From an uncultured Prevotella sp. (GTDB taxonomy: Bacteria > Bacteroidota > Bacteroidia > Bacteroidales > Bacteroidaceae), in the NCBI GenBank assembly GCA_900555035.1, contig USJX01000112.1:1-6864 (forward strand): a stretch of 6,864 nt of DNA, in the 5' to 3' direction. The position numbers were made by a program, and so were the translations under genes. The notes under the pieces are model-generated. The model ran no database searches and was not told the origin of the DNA. It saw nothing but the letters and a program-made list of their open reading frames with translations. Below, piece by piece: positions 1 to 6,659 of this stretch. The number at the start of each line of letters is the position of its first letter. Position 1 is the stretch's first letter.

Positions 1-508
1 GCTTGGCATAAAGCGTTTGGCGAGTGATGCCGAGCAGTTCGGCGGCACGAGAGATGTTGCCGTGGCATTGATCCACCACCTTGTGGATATGAGTGGTCTC
101 GATGCTCTCCAGAGTCTCCACTTCCTGGCTTCGGTCGATGGCATCTTTTAGGGTTCTGATCAGTTCGTCATTATCCCAGGGCTTGGTTACAAAGTCGGCG
201 GCTCCGCTTTTCAATCCCTTGATGGCAAGCTGCACGTCGGCAAAGGCGGTGATGAGTACCACGGGGATGTGGGCGTGGAGCCGGCGGAAGGTGCGGAGCC
301 AGAGCAAGCCGTCCTGTCCGCTGTTTACGCCAAGTGAGAAGTTCATGTCGAGCAGGATGAGATCTACCTGCTCCTGTTGCAGCAACATGGGGGCGGTATC
401 GGGGCGTGGCAGGGTGAGAATCCGTTCGAACGTATTGCTCAGACAGATCTTCAGCGCCGTGAGTATCGACGGATTATCGTCGATGACAAGAAGGGTTCCG
501 TATTTCAT
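1..508 (-). CDS. Response regulator, receiver domain plus Fis-type HTH (3' end cut by window edge)
   Basis: This is a DNA-binding response regulator of a two-component system. It starts at ATG 508-506 and 169 codons are visible. Residues 1 to about 125 form a receiver domain: acidic pair D10/D11, phosphoacceptor D54 (in LILLDMNF), switch residue T87 (in VLITAFAD) and conserved K109 (in VTKPW). After a linker of only about 10 residues comes a Fis-type helix-turn-helix, about residues 134-169, with GNISRAAELLGITRQTLYAK typical of the C terminus of NtrC-family regulators. The receiver resembles those of Bacteroidetes NtrC-like regulators, but the roughly 240-residue AAA+ sigma-54 interaction domain is missing, giving a RegA/PrrA/ActR-like architecture. 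Only a few residues are probably lost beyond the edge, since the HTH normally lies at the very end. It is divergent from the exporter genes and has its own promoter. A role in controlling the exporter is inferred from position; the partner kinase is not seen. Confidence 0.9.
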   Translation of the reverse strand, partial: MKYGTLLVIDDNPSILTALKICLSNTFERILTLPRPDTAPMLLQQEQVDLILLDMNFSLGVNSGQDGLLWLRTFRRLHAHIPVVLITAFADVQLAIKGLKSGAADFVTKPWDNDELIRTLKDAIDRSQEVETLESIETTHIHKVVDQCHGNISRAAELLGITRQTLYAK

Positions 509-528
509 ATCTTTTATTTTTTTGTTTG

Positions 529-559
529 CAAAAGTACGCTTTTTTCCCGAAACGGCAAA
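529..559 (-). promoter_or_regulatory. Predicted Bacteroidetes promoter of the response regulator gene
   Basis: Read on the minus strand, a -33 box TTTG (559-556) is followed by 19 nt and a -7 box TACTTTTG (536-529). This matches the Bacteroidetes housekeeping pattern TTTG-N19/21-TAnnTTTG exactly. The transcript would begin near 525, giving a leader of about 17 nt made almost only of A and T, with no Shine-Dalgarno sequence before the ATG at 508. The start site is an estimate from the box position. Confidence 0.7.
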
Positions 560-573
560 CAAAAACGGGGCTG

Positions 574-615
574 TTGTGTGATAATCATACAATAGAGTGT
601 ATGAATTTCATACAA
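574..615. promoter_or_regulatory. Tandem palindromic operator between divergent promoters
   Basis: There are two copies of one palindrome. Site 1 (574-592) reads TTGTGTGA-TAA-TCATACAA. Site 2 (597-615) reads GTGTATGA-ATT-TCATACAA. Each has 8-nt arms with a single mismatch and a 3-nt AT spacer; the shared ideal is TTGTATGA-N3-TCATACAA. The centres are 23 bp apart, about two helical turns, so two dimers could bind on the same face. The pair lies upstream of both divergent promoters, at roughly -70/-90 for the exporter and -60/-80 for the regulator, positions usual for activator sites. The palindrome suits a dimeric Fis-type HTH. That the adjacent response regulator is the protein that binds it is an inference. 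Confidence 0.6.
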
Positions 616-639
616 TCCGCCTTTCGGGCTGCCGGAAAT

Positions 640-671
640 CTTGGCAGAAAAAGGGAGAAGCCGTAACTTTG
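640..671 (+). promoter_or_regulatory. Predicted Bacteroidetes promoter of the exporter genes
   Basis: The -7 box TAACTTTG (664-671) is a full match to TAnnTTTG. The -33 box is weaker: CTTG (640-643) or TTGG (641-644), with 20 or 19 nt to the -7 box. Transcription would start near 675 and leave a leader of about 74 nt before the permease start. The poor -33 box next to an upstream operator fits a promoter that depends on an activator. No sigma-54 -24/-12 element (TGGC-N8-TTGC type) was found, in keeping with a regulator that lacks the AAA+ domain. Confidence 0.55.
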
Positions 672-748
672 CAGCAGCTAACGAAAACAGGGAGATGGCA
701 TTCTTTCTTTATCGTTTGATTTAAGTGAAACAAAAAATAAATGAGTAT

Positions 749-3091
749 ATGATGAAAAGTTATGTGAAATTCTTATCACGCAACAAGCTTTATGCCACCA
801 TAGAGGCCTTGGGCCTCTCGGTGGCACTGGCTTTTGTGCTGATTCTCGTTTCCTATGCTACTGCAGAGTATCGTGTGGGAACGAATCAGAAGCAGGCGAA
901 GGAACTCTATGTTGCAGGTTCCGGCGATTATCTCGGAATGACCTGGGGCACAGCCAAGGAATTCTTTCCTTCCATCCCGGAAATCAAGGGATGGACAAGA
1001 TTTGGTGAATATTATGCTCCGCAGGGAGCCATGATAGATGGACAGTATTATGAGGCAAAATATCTGGCTATCGACCCGAATTTTTGCCAATTCATGGATT
1101 ATCAATGCCGTGGTTGTGCGCCGGATCATCTCCTTTCGGATACTCATCAGGCGATGGTTTCGGAATCGTTCGCCAAGAAAGCCTTCGGCAGCGCAAATCC
1201 TATCGGCCGCACCATCCAATGCGGTAAGCTGCAACTGAAGGTGGTGGGAATCATGGAGGATTTCGGCCGTGAAGACCTTTTTAAACCATACGATATTTTC
1301 GTGTCGATGAAATTGATAGAAGCTGAGGCTCAGCCGATGGATCAATTTGGCTCAACCTTCACGGTGGCACAACTGGCAAAGAATGCTGACCCCGAAAAGG
1401 TGAGACAGACCTTGCTCGGCAAATATATGAACTATTGGAAAGATTGGAAAAAGGAATCGGATGGAGTCAACTTCATGTGGGGCTGCCAGTTTATGAGATG
1501 GGACCAGATTCATTTTACAACTGATAGTGTCGATATTTTCAACCATGGCAATCGTACTCTCGTGAATATCCTCCTGGTCGTGGCGCTGGTCCTGCTGCTC
1601 TCAGCCTTGTTTAATTACATCAATCTTACGGTGGCTCAGATTGGCAACCGTGCGAAGGAGATGGCTACCCGAAGGCTGCTGGGCGAATCGGTAGAGGGCG
1701 TGATGCTGCGCTATCTCAAGGAGTCGGCGCTCTTTACGGCAGTCTGCTTCCTGCTGGGCTTGTTGATTTCCTGGGCATTCATTCCGCTGTTTAATTCGAT
1801 GTTGGATACGAAAATTGACCTGTTCCATTCCTTCGACCTTCTGTGGTTCCTGCCGTTGGCTTACGTCATCATCTCCATCTTTGCGGGAATCCTTCCTGCC
1901 ATCGTGGTTTCCCGTTTCAATCCGATAGATGTGGTGAAGGGAACCATCCGCATGCGCAGCAAGATGTGGTTCAGCAAGATATTTATCGTTGCCCAGAACG
2001 TCATCAGCATCACGCTGGTAGTCATGGCGATAACGATGATGCTCCAGATGAAGCATCTTGCCGATTTGCCATTGGGTTATCAGACGAAGGATATTGTTTA
2101 CATCTATTCTTCTTTGGATGGTTCGCCGGAGAAGATGGCTATCCTCAGGAACCGTCTGAAAGCGCTTCCTGAGGTGGAAGAGGCCACTTACGGCAACGCC
2201 AATCCTATTGTAAGCTGGGGAAATGGCGTGCATGATGACAATGAAAAAGTAATAGGAATGCTCCGTATGTTCATGGCAGATTCCACGGCGATGAAGATGT
2301 TGGGATTCAAGGTGATTGAACAGTATTGCGAACCAACCTATGGCAAGATTTGGGTAACGGAAGAGGCGAAGCGTGCCTATGGCGTTTCTGCCCACAAGCC
2401 TTGGTTCGGAATGAGAATGAAGGATGGTAAACATGAATATGAGGTGTGCGGCGTGATTGCCGATTATCATAGTGGAGATGCGCTGAGCGAGAATGAGAAA
2501 ACGGAGCATAATGCCATTGGAGTCATTACCCCGCAGCAGGGTGGATGGGCTGTTCTGGTGAAAACCCGTGGCGATCATGCCCAGGCGCTGCAGGCAATCA
2601 GGAATACCTGCAAGCAGGTGGCTAAGGAACTGATGGGTGTTCCTACGGAAATGGATGTGGAGTATATGGATGATACTTTGAAGAATAACCTCAAGGACAA
2701 GCATAATATGATGGTGCTCATCATCACATTCATGAGCATCTCTATCCTGATTTCTGCCCTGGGCCTCTTCGGAATGTCGGTTTATTACGGCAACCAGCAG
2801 AAGCGGCAGATTGCCCTGCGCAAGGTGATGGGCGTTTCGATTGGGGATGCGGCTTGGCAACTGGCTAGGAGATTCCTCGTCAGTTCGCTGGTAGCTGTGG
2901 TCATCGCCATCCCTATCTGCGTGAAGCTGATGCAGACTTATCTTATGGATTTCGTCCATCGCATCTCCTTCCCTTGGTGGGTGTTGCTGGCTGGTGCCAT
3001 CTTTACTTTATTGATAGCCTTTGTTTCGGTTATCGGCTGCACCCTGCGTACGGCGATGTCGAATCCGATAGACAGCATCAAGGCTGAATAA
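749..3091 (+). CDS. MacB/FtsX-type ABC transporter permease, long Bacteroidetes form
   Basis: This is the inner-membrane permease of a type VII (MacB-like) ABC exporter, 780 residues from ATG 749. ATG 752 is an equal alternative. GTG 725 would add eight residues, but MKSYVKFLSRNKLY is the expected N terminus. It contains two FtsX modules. Module one has TM1 (about 16-38), a MacB_PCD-like periplasmic domain (about 39-268), TM2-TM4 (about 270-293, 327-348, 365-387) and the closing motif SRFNPIDVVKG (388-398). Module two has TM5 (about 412-432), a second periplasmic domain (433-650), TM6-TM8 (about 654-676, 709-729, 743-765) and SNPIDSIKAE at the end. The cytoplasmic loops RAKEMATRRLLG (301-312) and RQIALRKVMG (686-695) are the likely coupling sites for the ATPase. 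No nucleotide-binding domain is fused; it is supplied by the next gene, 32 nt downstream. The substrate is unknown. Confidence 0.92.
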   Translation: MMKSYVKFLSRNKLYATIEALGLSVALAFVLILVSYATAEYRVGTNQKQAKELYVAGSGDYLGMTWGTAKEFFPSIPEIKGWTRFGEYYAPQGAMIDGQYYEAKYLAIDPNFCQFMDYQCRGCAPDHLLSDTHQAMVSESFAKKAFGSANPIGRTIQCGKLQLKVVGIMEDFGREDLFKPYDIFVSMKLIEAEAQPMDQFGSTFTVAQLAKNADPEKVRQTLLGKYMNYWKDWKKESDGVNFMWGCQFMRWDQIHFTTDSVDIFNHGNRTLVNILLVVALVLLLSALFNYINLTVAQIGNRAKEMATRRLLGESVEGVMLRYLKESALFTAVCFLLGLLISWAFIPLFNSMLDTKIDLFHSFDLLWFLPLAYVIISIFAGILPAIVVSRFNPIDVVKGTIRMRSKMWFSKIFIVAQNVISITLVVMAITMMLQMKHLADLPLGYQTKDIVYIYSSLDGSPEKMAILRNRLKALPEVEEATYGNANPIVSWGNGVHDDNEKVIGMLRMFMADSTAMKMLGFKVIEQYCEPTYGKIWVTEEAKRAYGVSAHKPWFGMRMKDGKHEYEVCGVIADYHSGDALSENEKTEHNAIGVITPQQGGWAVLVKTRGDHAQALQAIRNTCKQVAKELMGVPTEMDVEYMDDTLKNNLKDKHNMMVLIITFMSISILISALGLFGMSVYYGNQQKRQIALRKVMGVSIGDAAWQLARRFLVSSLVAVVIAIPICVKLMQTYLMDFVHRISFPWWVLLAGAIFTLLIAFVSVIGCTLRTAMSNPIDSIKAE

Positions 3092-3123
3092 TGAGTCATA
3101 AACTTTAAAAAAGATTTCTAACG

Positions 3124-3804
3124 ATGATACGAACAGAGAATTTAACTAGAATATTCCGCACGGAAGAGGTGGAAACCATCGCCCTGAACGGCGTAAACAT
3201 AGAGGTAGAAGATGGCGAGTTTATCGCCATCATGGGGCCTTCTGGATGCGGCAAGTCAACCTTGCTGAACATCCTGGGCTTGCTGGATAGTCCTACGGAA
3301 GGCAAGTATTGGTTGAATAGCGAGGAAGTGGGCCATCTGAAGGAGCGTGAGCGCACCGCCTATCGCAAGGGTCGCATCGGCTTCGTGTTCCAGAACTTCA
3401 ACCTCATCGACGAACTTACCGTTGAGGAAAATGTGGATTTACAGCTGAAATACCTCGGAGTGGGGAAGGCGGAGCGCAAGGAGCGCGTGCTCGAAATTCT
3501 GAGAAAGGTGAAGCTGAGCCATCGTGCCAAGCATTATCCTCATCAGCTTTCGGGCGGTCAGCAGCAGAGGGTTGCCATCGCCCGTGCCGTGGTGGGCAAG
3601 CCTAGCATTATCCTTGCCGATGAGCCTACGGGTAACCTCGATTCCAAGAATGGTATGGAGGTGATGCAGTTGCTCAGCGAGCTGAACGAGGAGGGAACCA
3701 CCATCGTGATGGTGACGCACTCCAAGCACGATGCTACCTACGCCAGTCGCATCATCAATCTGTTTGATGGACAAGTGGTGGATGCGATGAATGATCAGCT
3801 TTGA
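3124..3804 (+). CDS. ABC transporter ATP-binding protein, LolD/MacB type
   Basis: This is a stand-alone nucleotide-binding subunit of 226 residues that powers the neighbouring FtsX-type permeases from the cytoplasmic face. All catalytic motifs are intact: Walker A GPSGCGKST (38-46), Q-loop Q90 (in FVFQNFNL), signature LSGGQ (142-146), Walker B IILADE (162-167) with catalytic E167, D-loop NLD (171-173) and switch H199 (in MVTHS). The sequence belongs to the LolD/MacB/FtsE group. Its length is that of a single NBD domain, with no C-terminal permease fusion as in proteobacterial MacB. It starts at ATG 3124, 32 nt after the permease stop, so the two are very probably co-transcribed. It is the only ATPase in the window and may also serve the second permease starting at 6660 (inference). 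The stop codon lies in a short duplicated stretch, followed by a terminator-like hairpin. Confidence 0.95.
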   Translation: MIRTENLTRIFRTEEVETIALNGVNIEVEDGEFIAIMGPSGCGKSTLLNILGLLDSPTEGKYWLNSEEVGHLKERERTAYRKGRIGFVFQNFNLIDELTVEENVDLQLKYLGVGKAERKERVLEILRKVKLSHRAKHYPHQLSGGQQQRVAIARAVVGKPSIILADEPTGNLDSKNGMEVMQLLSELNEEGTTIVMVTHSKHDATYASRIINLFDGQVVDAMNDQL

Positions 3805-3831
3805 TCTTGGGTTTCGAATGATTAGCTTTGA
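3789..3831 (+). repeat. Short direct repeat duplicating the ATPase stop-codon region
   Basis: GAATGATCAGCTTTGA (3789-3804) is repeated as GAATGATTAGCTTTGA (3816-3831), with 15 of 16 bases identical and a 27-bp period. The first copy encodes the last residues and stop of the ATPase. The second copy lies after the stop in the same frame and carries TAG and TGA. It looks like a slippage duplication with no coding effect. Confidence 0.6.
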
Positions 3832-3841
3832 GCTGCGGTTT

Positions 3842-3889
3842 ACTGTCCAACAATTAGACGGTGGTGTCTAATTGTTGGACAGTTTGTTT
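3842..3889 (+). terminator. Strong hairpin, probable intrinsic terminator or attenuator after the ATPase gene
   Basis: A perfect 18-bp inverted repeat is formed by 3842-3859 (starting ACTGTCCAAC) and 3866-3883 (ending GTTGGACAGT), with a 6-nt loop GGTGGT, followed by TTTGTTT. The stem is long and contains no mismatch; the U tract is interrupted by one G. On the minus strand no T tract follows the stem, so it acts, if at all, on plus-strand transcripts. It lies 38 nt after the ATPase stop and separates permease plus ATPase from the TolC-like and adaptor genes. No good TAnnTTTG promoter is visible downstream, so partial read-through or an RNA-stabilising role is possible instead of full termination. 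Confidence 0.65.
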
Positions 3890-3934
3890 AATGAGAGTTT
3901 TTATTTAATGGCTTGATTATCAGGAGAAGTGCTG

Positions 3935-3968
3935 TTTTGGCATGACTCTTGTCCTTATCATGCCAAAA
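3935..3968 (+). promoter_or_regulatory. Hairpin abutting the start codon of the TolC-like gene
   Basis: An 11-bp perfect inverted repeat, TTTTGGCATGA (3935-3945) and TCATGCCAAAA (3958-3968), encloses a 12-nt loop. The last base of the right arm is the A of the preferred ATG (3968-3970). In mRNA the stem would cover the ribosome entry region, so it could modulate translation. It could instead be a DNA operator; no U tract follows, so it is not an ordinary terminator. Confidence 0.4.
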
Positions 3969-5323
3969 TGAAGAAGATTATGAAAAGAATAGGAATATTG
4001 ATAGGATGGTTGGTCTGGGCGGCTGGAGTCTCGGCACAGAGCTGGAGCCTTGACGACTGCATGAAATACGCCGTGGAGCACGCCACGGAGGTGAAGCGGG
4101 AGGTGGTGAATGCCCGTCAGCGCAAGCAGGATTACCAGCATGCTGTGGCAGGATTCCTGCCTACCGTTACGGGCGGCGTGCAGGGACAGTATGCCTGGGG
4201 ACGAAACATCGACCCGGAAACCAATACTTATAATAATGTAACGACATTCAACAACTATTATCAGCTTTATGCCGAACTGAATGTCTTCGATGGTTTCGCC
4301 ACCATCAACGCCTTGAAGCAGGCTAAGTTGAGCCGGGATTATTCAGCCACGGCGATGCAGAAAATTCAGGATGACCGTGCCATCGACGTGATGCAGAAAT
4401 ATGTGGATGCTGCCTATGCTGAGGCAAGCATTCGGATAGCAAGCGAGAAACTGAACGAAAGCAAGCGGATGCTGGCTAAGATGAAGCGCCTGTATGAACT
4501 GGGCGAGAAAGGCCGACCGGATGTGGTGCAGATGGAATCGCAGGTGGCAGAAGATGAATACAATCTTACGCATCAGGAGAATGTGGCAAAACAGAGTCTG
4601 CTCGCCTTGAAATCCACGATGAATTTTCCAGTGGATGAAGAGCTGAAAATCCTGATTAAAGAGGAGCAGAATTTGAAGTTAACGTCTGATAATAAAGAGG
4701 TTTCTGAATCTGGAGTAAACTACGAAACCGTTTACCAGGGCTTCCAGAATATTTCTCCCGATTTAAAGTCGGCAGAATACGAAGTGGAGCGGGCACGGTA
4801 TGATTACAAGATAGCAAAAGGCAGATTGCTGCCATCACTCTCTCTCGGTGGCGGCATTTCTACCAACTATTATAAGAATCTCTCTCAGAAAGGGCAATAC
4901 GATGGGTTTGCCTCGCAGTTTCGCAACAACCAGGGCGAATACCTCGCATTGACCCTTTCCATACCTATTTATAATAGCGACCGATGGCACAGCGTGAAGA
5001 AGGCACGCAACGACTGGCAACTGGCGCAGGTGAACCTGGAGGAAACCCGTCGCAAGCTTCACGACCAGATAGCCCAGGCGGTAATGGATGCAGAGGGTTA
5101 CGCCAAGGAGTTGCATCAGATGCAGAAGAAGGTTGCCTCCGATTCGCTCGCCTATCACATGTCGAGCCGCAAGTTTGAGGAAGGAATGCTTTCCACCTTC
5201 GATCTTCATACTGCAGCCCAGACGCTTCTGGAAAGCAGAATCAAGGAACTTCAGATGCAGTTGCTGCTTATCATCAAACAGAGATTGGTTGCTTATTATC
5301 AGGGAGAAAATTTAATAAGATAA
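3968..5323 (+). CDS. TolC-family outer-membrane efflux protein
   Basis: This is the outer-membrane channel of the tripartite exporter. From ATG 3968 it has 451 residues, close to the usual size of the family. An N-terminal signal peptide is clear: MKKIMKR, a hydrophobic run (about 8-19) and a cleavage site after GVSA near residue 23. ATG 3980 would also leave a good signal peptide. GTG 3929 is unlikely because it would place a non-hydrophobic stretch in front of the signal peptide. The mature part shows the two-fold OEP repeat. Half one has GFLPTVTGG (from 62), YAWGRNIDP (from 75) and a long helical region to about 225. Half two starts near 257, with RLLPSLSLGG (about 286-295), LTLSIPIYN (about 328-336) and helices to the end. 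The LP and strand-turn motifs mark the two beta-barrel contributions. The adaptor gene follows after 3 nt, so the pair is certainly one transcription unit. The gene is preceded by two hairpins and no convincing promoter. Confidence 0.92.
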   Translation: MKKIMKRIGILIGWLVWAAGVSAQSWSLDDCMKYAVEHATEVKREVVNARQRKQDYQHAVAGFLPTVTGGVQGQYAWGRNIDPETNTYNNVTTFNNYYQLYAELNVFDGFATINALKQAKLSRDYSATAMQKIQDDRAIDVMQKYVDAAYAEASIRIASEKLNESKRMLAKMKRLYELGEKGRPDVVQMESQVAEDEYNLTHQENVAKQSLLALKSTMNFPVDEELKILIKEEQNLKLTSDNKEVSESGVNYETVYQGFQNISPDLKSAEYEVERARYDYKIAKGRLLPSLSLGGGISTNYYKNLSQKGQYDGFASQFRNNQGEYLALTLSIPIYNSDRWHSVKKARNDWQLAQVNLEETRRKLHDQIAQAVMDAEGYAKELHQMQKKVASDSLAYHMSSRKFEEGMLSTFDLHTAAQTLLESRIKELQMQLLLIIKQRLVAYYQGENLIR

Positions 5324-5326
5324 ATT

Positions 5327-6580
5327 ATGGATATAAAAATAGAAAAGAAAAAATATCTCGTGCCTCGCAAGTATTGGGCATGGATTGGCGGAGGAGCGGT
5401 TTTGATCGCAGTCCTCATTTGGTTGGGATTGAGCAATTTCTCTTCCACCCTGAAGGTGGACAGGAAGGGATTGAGCATCGGAACCGTAGAGAAGGCGCAG
5501 TTCAACGATTATGTTTCGGTGGATGGACAGGTGGTTCCTATCTCCGTGGTACAGATCAGTTCCGAGGAAGGCGGTATCGTTCTGGAGAAAGTGGTGGATG
5601 AAGGTGCCCACGTGAACAAGGGTGATGTGATCGTGAAACTGAGCAATTCGAATCTCGACCTGGAGATTCTGAATGCCGAAAGCGAACTTGCCGAAAAGCA
5701 GGATATGCTTCGCAACACCCAGATATCGATGGAGCAGGACCGTCTGAACAATAGCAACGAAGAACTTTCGCTTTCGCAGGATGTCATTACCAAGCGCCGC
5801 TCCTATCAGCATCAGGAGGCGTTGCACAAGGAAGAACTCAATTCGCGCGAGGAGTATCTCAAGGCAAAGGAAGATTACGACCTTGCCGTCAAGAAGCATG
5901 CGCTCATCAGCAAGCGATTGAAGAAGGATGCACAGCTCCGCCGTTCGCAGATGGATCAGATGGGCGATAATCTGGAAGCCATGCAGAAGAATGTGCAGCT
6001 GGTTCGCCAGCGCAAGGAGAAGCTGAACATCCGCAGCACCATTTCGGGCGAAATCGGCTTGCTCGATGTGGAGCTGGGACAGAGCATTCAGGCAGGACAA
6101 AAGATTGGAGTCATCAACGACCTCAGCGATTTCAAGGTGCAGGCGCAGGTAGATGAGCATTACATCGACCGGGTAAAACCGGGACTTACTGCTACTTTCG
6201 ACCAGAACGGCAAGCATTATCTCCTGCAGGTTCGCAAGGTTTATCCCGAGGTAAGAGATGGCAGGTTCCGCATCGACTTCATCTTCAAGGGCGTTCGTCC
6301 TGGCAACATCCGAACCGGTCAGACCTATTATGTAGATTTGCAACTCGGTCAGTCTAAGCAGGCAATAATCATCCCTAAGGGCACGTTTTATAGTGTAACG
6401 GGCGGTCAATGGATCTTTGTTTTAGACAAGAGTGGCAAGAAGGCTTATCGCCGAAAGATAACCATCGGTCGCCAGAATCCTCAGTATTATGAGGTGATTG
6501 AAGGCTTGGAACCGGGCGAGCAGGTTATCGTTAGCGGCTATGAGGCCTATAAGGATAATGATGTATTAGTTTTTAATTAG
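5327..6580 (+). CDS. Periplasmic adaptor (membrane fusion protein), HlyD/MacA type
   Basis: This 417-residue protein links the inner-membrane permease to the TolC-like channel. One N-terminal transmembrane segment (about 17-37) follows a basic cytoplasmic tail, and no lipobox is seen, so it is anchored by a helix rather than a lipid. The order of parts is typical: first lipoyl half (about 66-106, with GGIVLEKVVDEGAHVNKGD), a long alpha-helical hairpin rich in E, K, Q and L (about 108-232), second lipoyl half (about 233-265, with ISGEIGLLDVELGQSIQAG), beta-barrel (about 268-340) and a membrane-proximal C-terminal domain ending EGLEPGEQVIVSGYEAYKDND. Each helix of the hairpin is about 60 residues, suited to docking on a TolC hexamer-trimer interface. 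ATG 5327 lies 3 nt after the upstream stop. RND-type adaptors share this fold, but the FtsX permeases and ATPase around it favour a MacA-like role. Confidence 0.92.
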   Translation: MDIKIEKKKYLVPRKYWAWIGGGAVLIAVLIWLGLSNFSSTLKVDRKGLSIGTVEKAQFNDYVSVDGQVVPISVVQISSEEGGIVLEKVVDEGAHVNKGDVIVKLSNSNLDLEILNAESELAEKQDMLRNTQISMEQDRLNNSNEELSLSQDVITKRRSYQHQEALHKEELNSREEYLKAKEDYDLAVKKHALISKRLKKDAQLRRSQMDQMGDNLEAMQKNVQLVRQRKEKLNIRSTISGEIGLLDVELGQSIQAGQKIGVINDLSDFKVQAQVDEHYIDRVKPGLTATFDQNGKHYLLQVRKVYPEVRDGRFRIDFIFKGVRPGNIRTGQTYYVDLQLGQSKQAIIIPKGTFYSVTGGQWIFVLDKSGKKAYRRKITIGRQNPQYYEVIEGLEPGEQVIVSGYEAYKDNDVLVFN

Positions 6581-6627
6581 TAGTGATTAGTTAGTAATGA
6601 TTAACTAGTAGTGATTAGTGATTAATT
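6578..6627 (+). repeat. AT-rich intergenic tandem repeats after the adaptor gene
   Basis: TAGTAGTGATTAGT occurs exactly twice, at 6578-6591 and 6606-6619, with a 28-bp period. The first copy begins on the stop codon of the adaptor. Shorter pieces (TAGTAATGATTAA, TAGTGATTAATT) fill the rest. The tract has stop codons in several frames and no stable hairpin or T tract, so it does not look like a terminator. It is best seen as a low-complexity expansion in the 79-nt gap between adaptor and second permease. Confidence 0.55.
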
Positions 6628-6659
6628 GGGGCTAACGCCTTTGAAACAGGATATTTGAT

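Noticed and set aside
93..581. Plus-strand open frame opposite the response regulator
   Set aside because: The product is serine-rich and without domains, while the minus strand carries an intact receiver domain with all active-site residues.
629..647. CTGCC/GGCAG inverted repeat at the exporter -33 region as an operator
   Set aside because: The arms are only 5 bp with a 9-nt spacer, which is common by chance; no second copy was seen.
725..748. GTG 725 as start of the first permease
   Set aside because: It adds eight polar residues (MKQKINEY) before two ATG codons at 749 and 752, which give the expected basic N terminus MKSYVKFLSRNKLY. It cannot be excluded because it follows a TAA directly.
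1601..2959. Long open frame on the minus strand inside the permease gene
   Set aside because: Its translation is rich in H, R and Q with no recognisable domain. It lies fully opposite a gene with clear transmembrane and FtsX motifs, so it reflects the codon bias of the real gene.
3884..3967. Separate promoter for the TolC-like gene
   Set aside because: No TAnnTTTG box with a TTTG-like -33 partner could be found in this stretch, so none is annotated, although an atypical promoter cannot be ruled out.
5312..6409. Long open frame on the minus strand opposite the adaptor gene
   Set aside because: The plus-strand frame encodes a complete adaptor with all expected parts; the opposite frame shows no family motifs and overlaps the end of the TolC-like gene.
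6628..6659. Possible -7 box in ctaacgcctttg before the second permease
   Set aside because: TA and TTTG are five bases apart instead of two, and no -33 box sits at the right distance.
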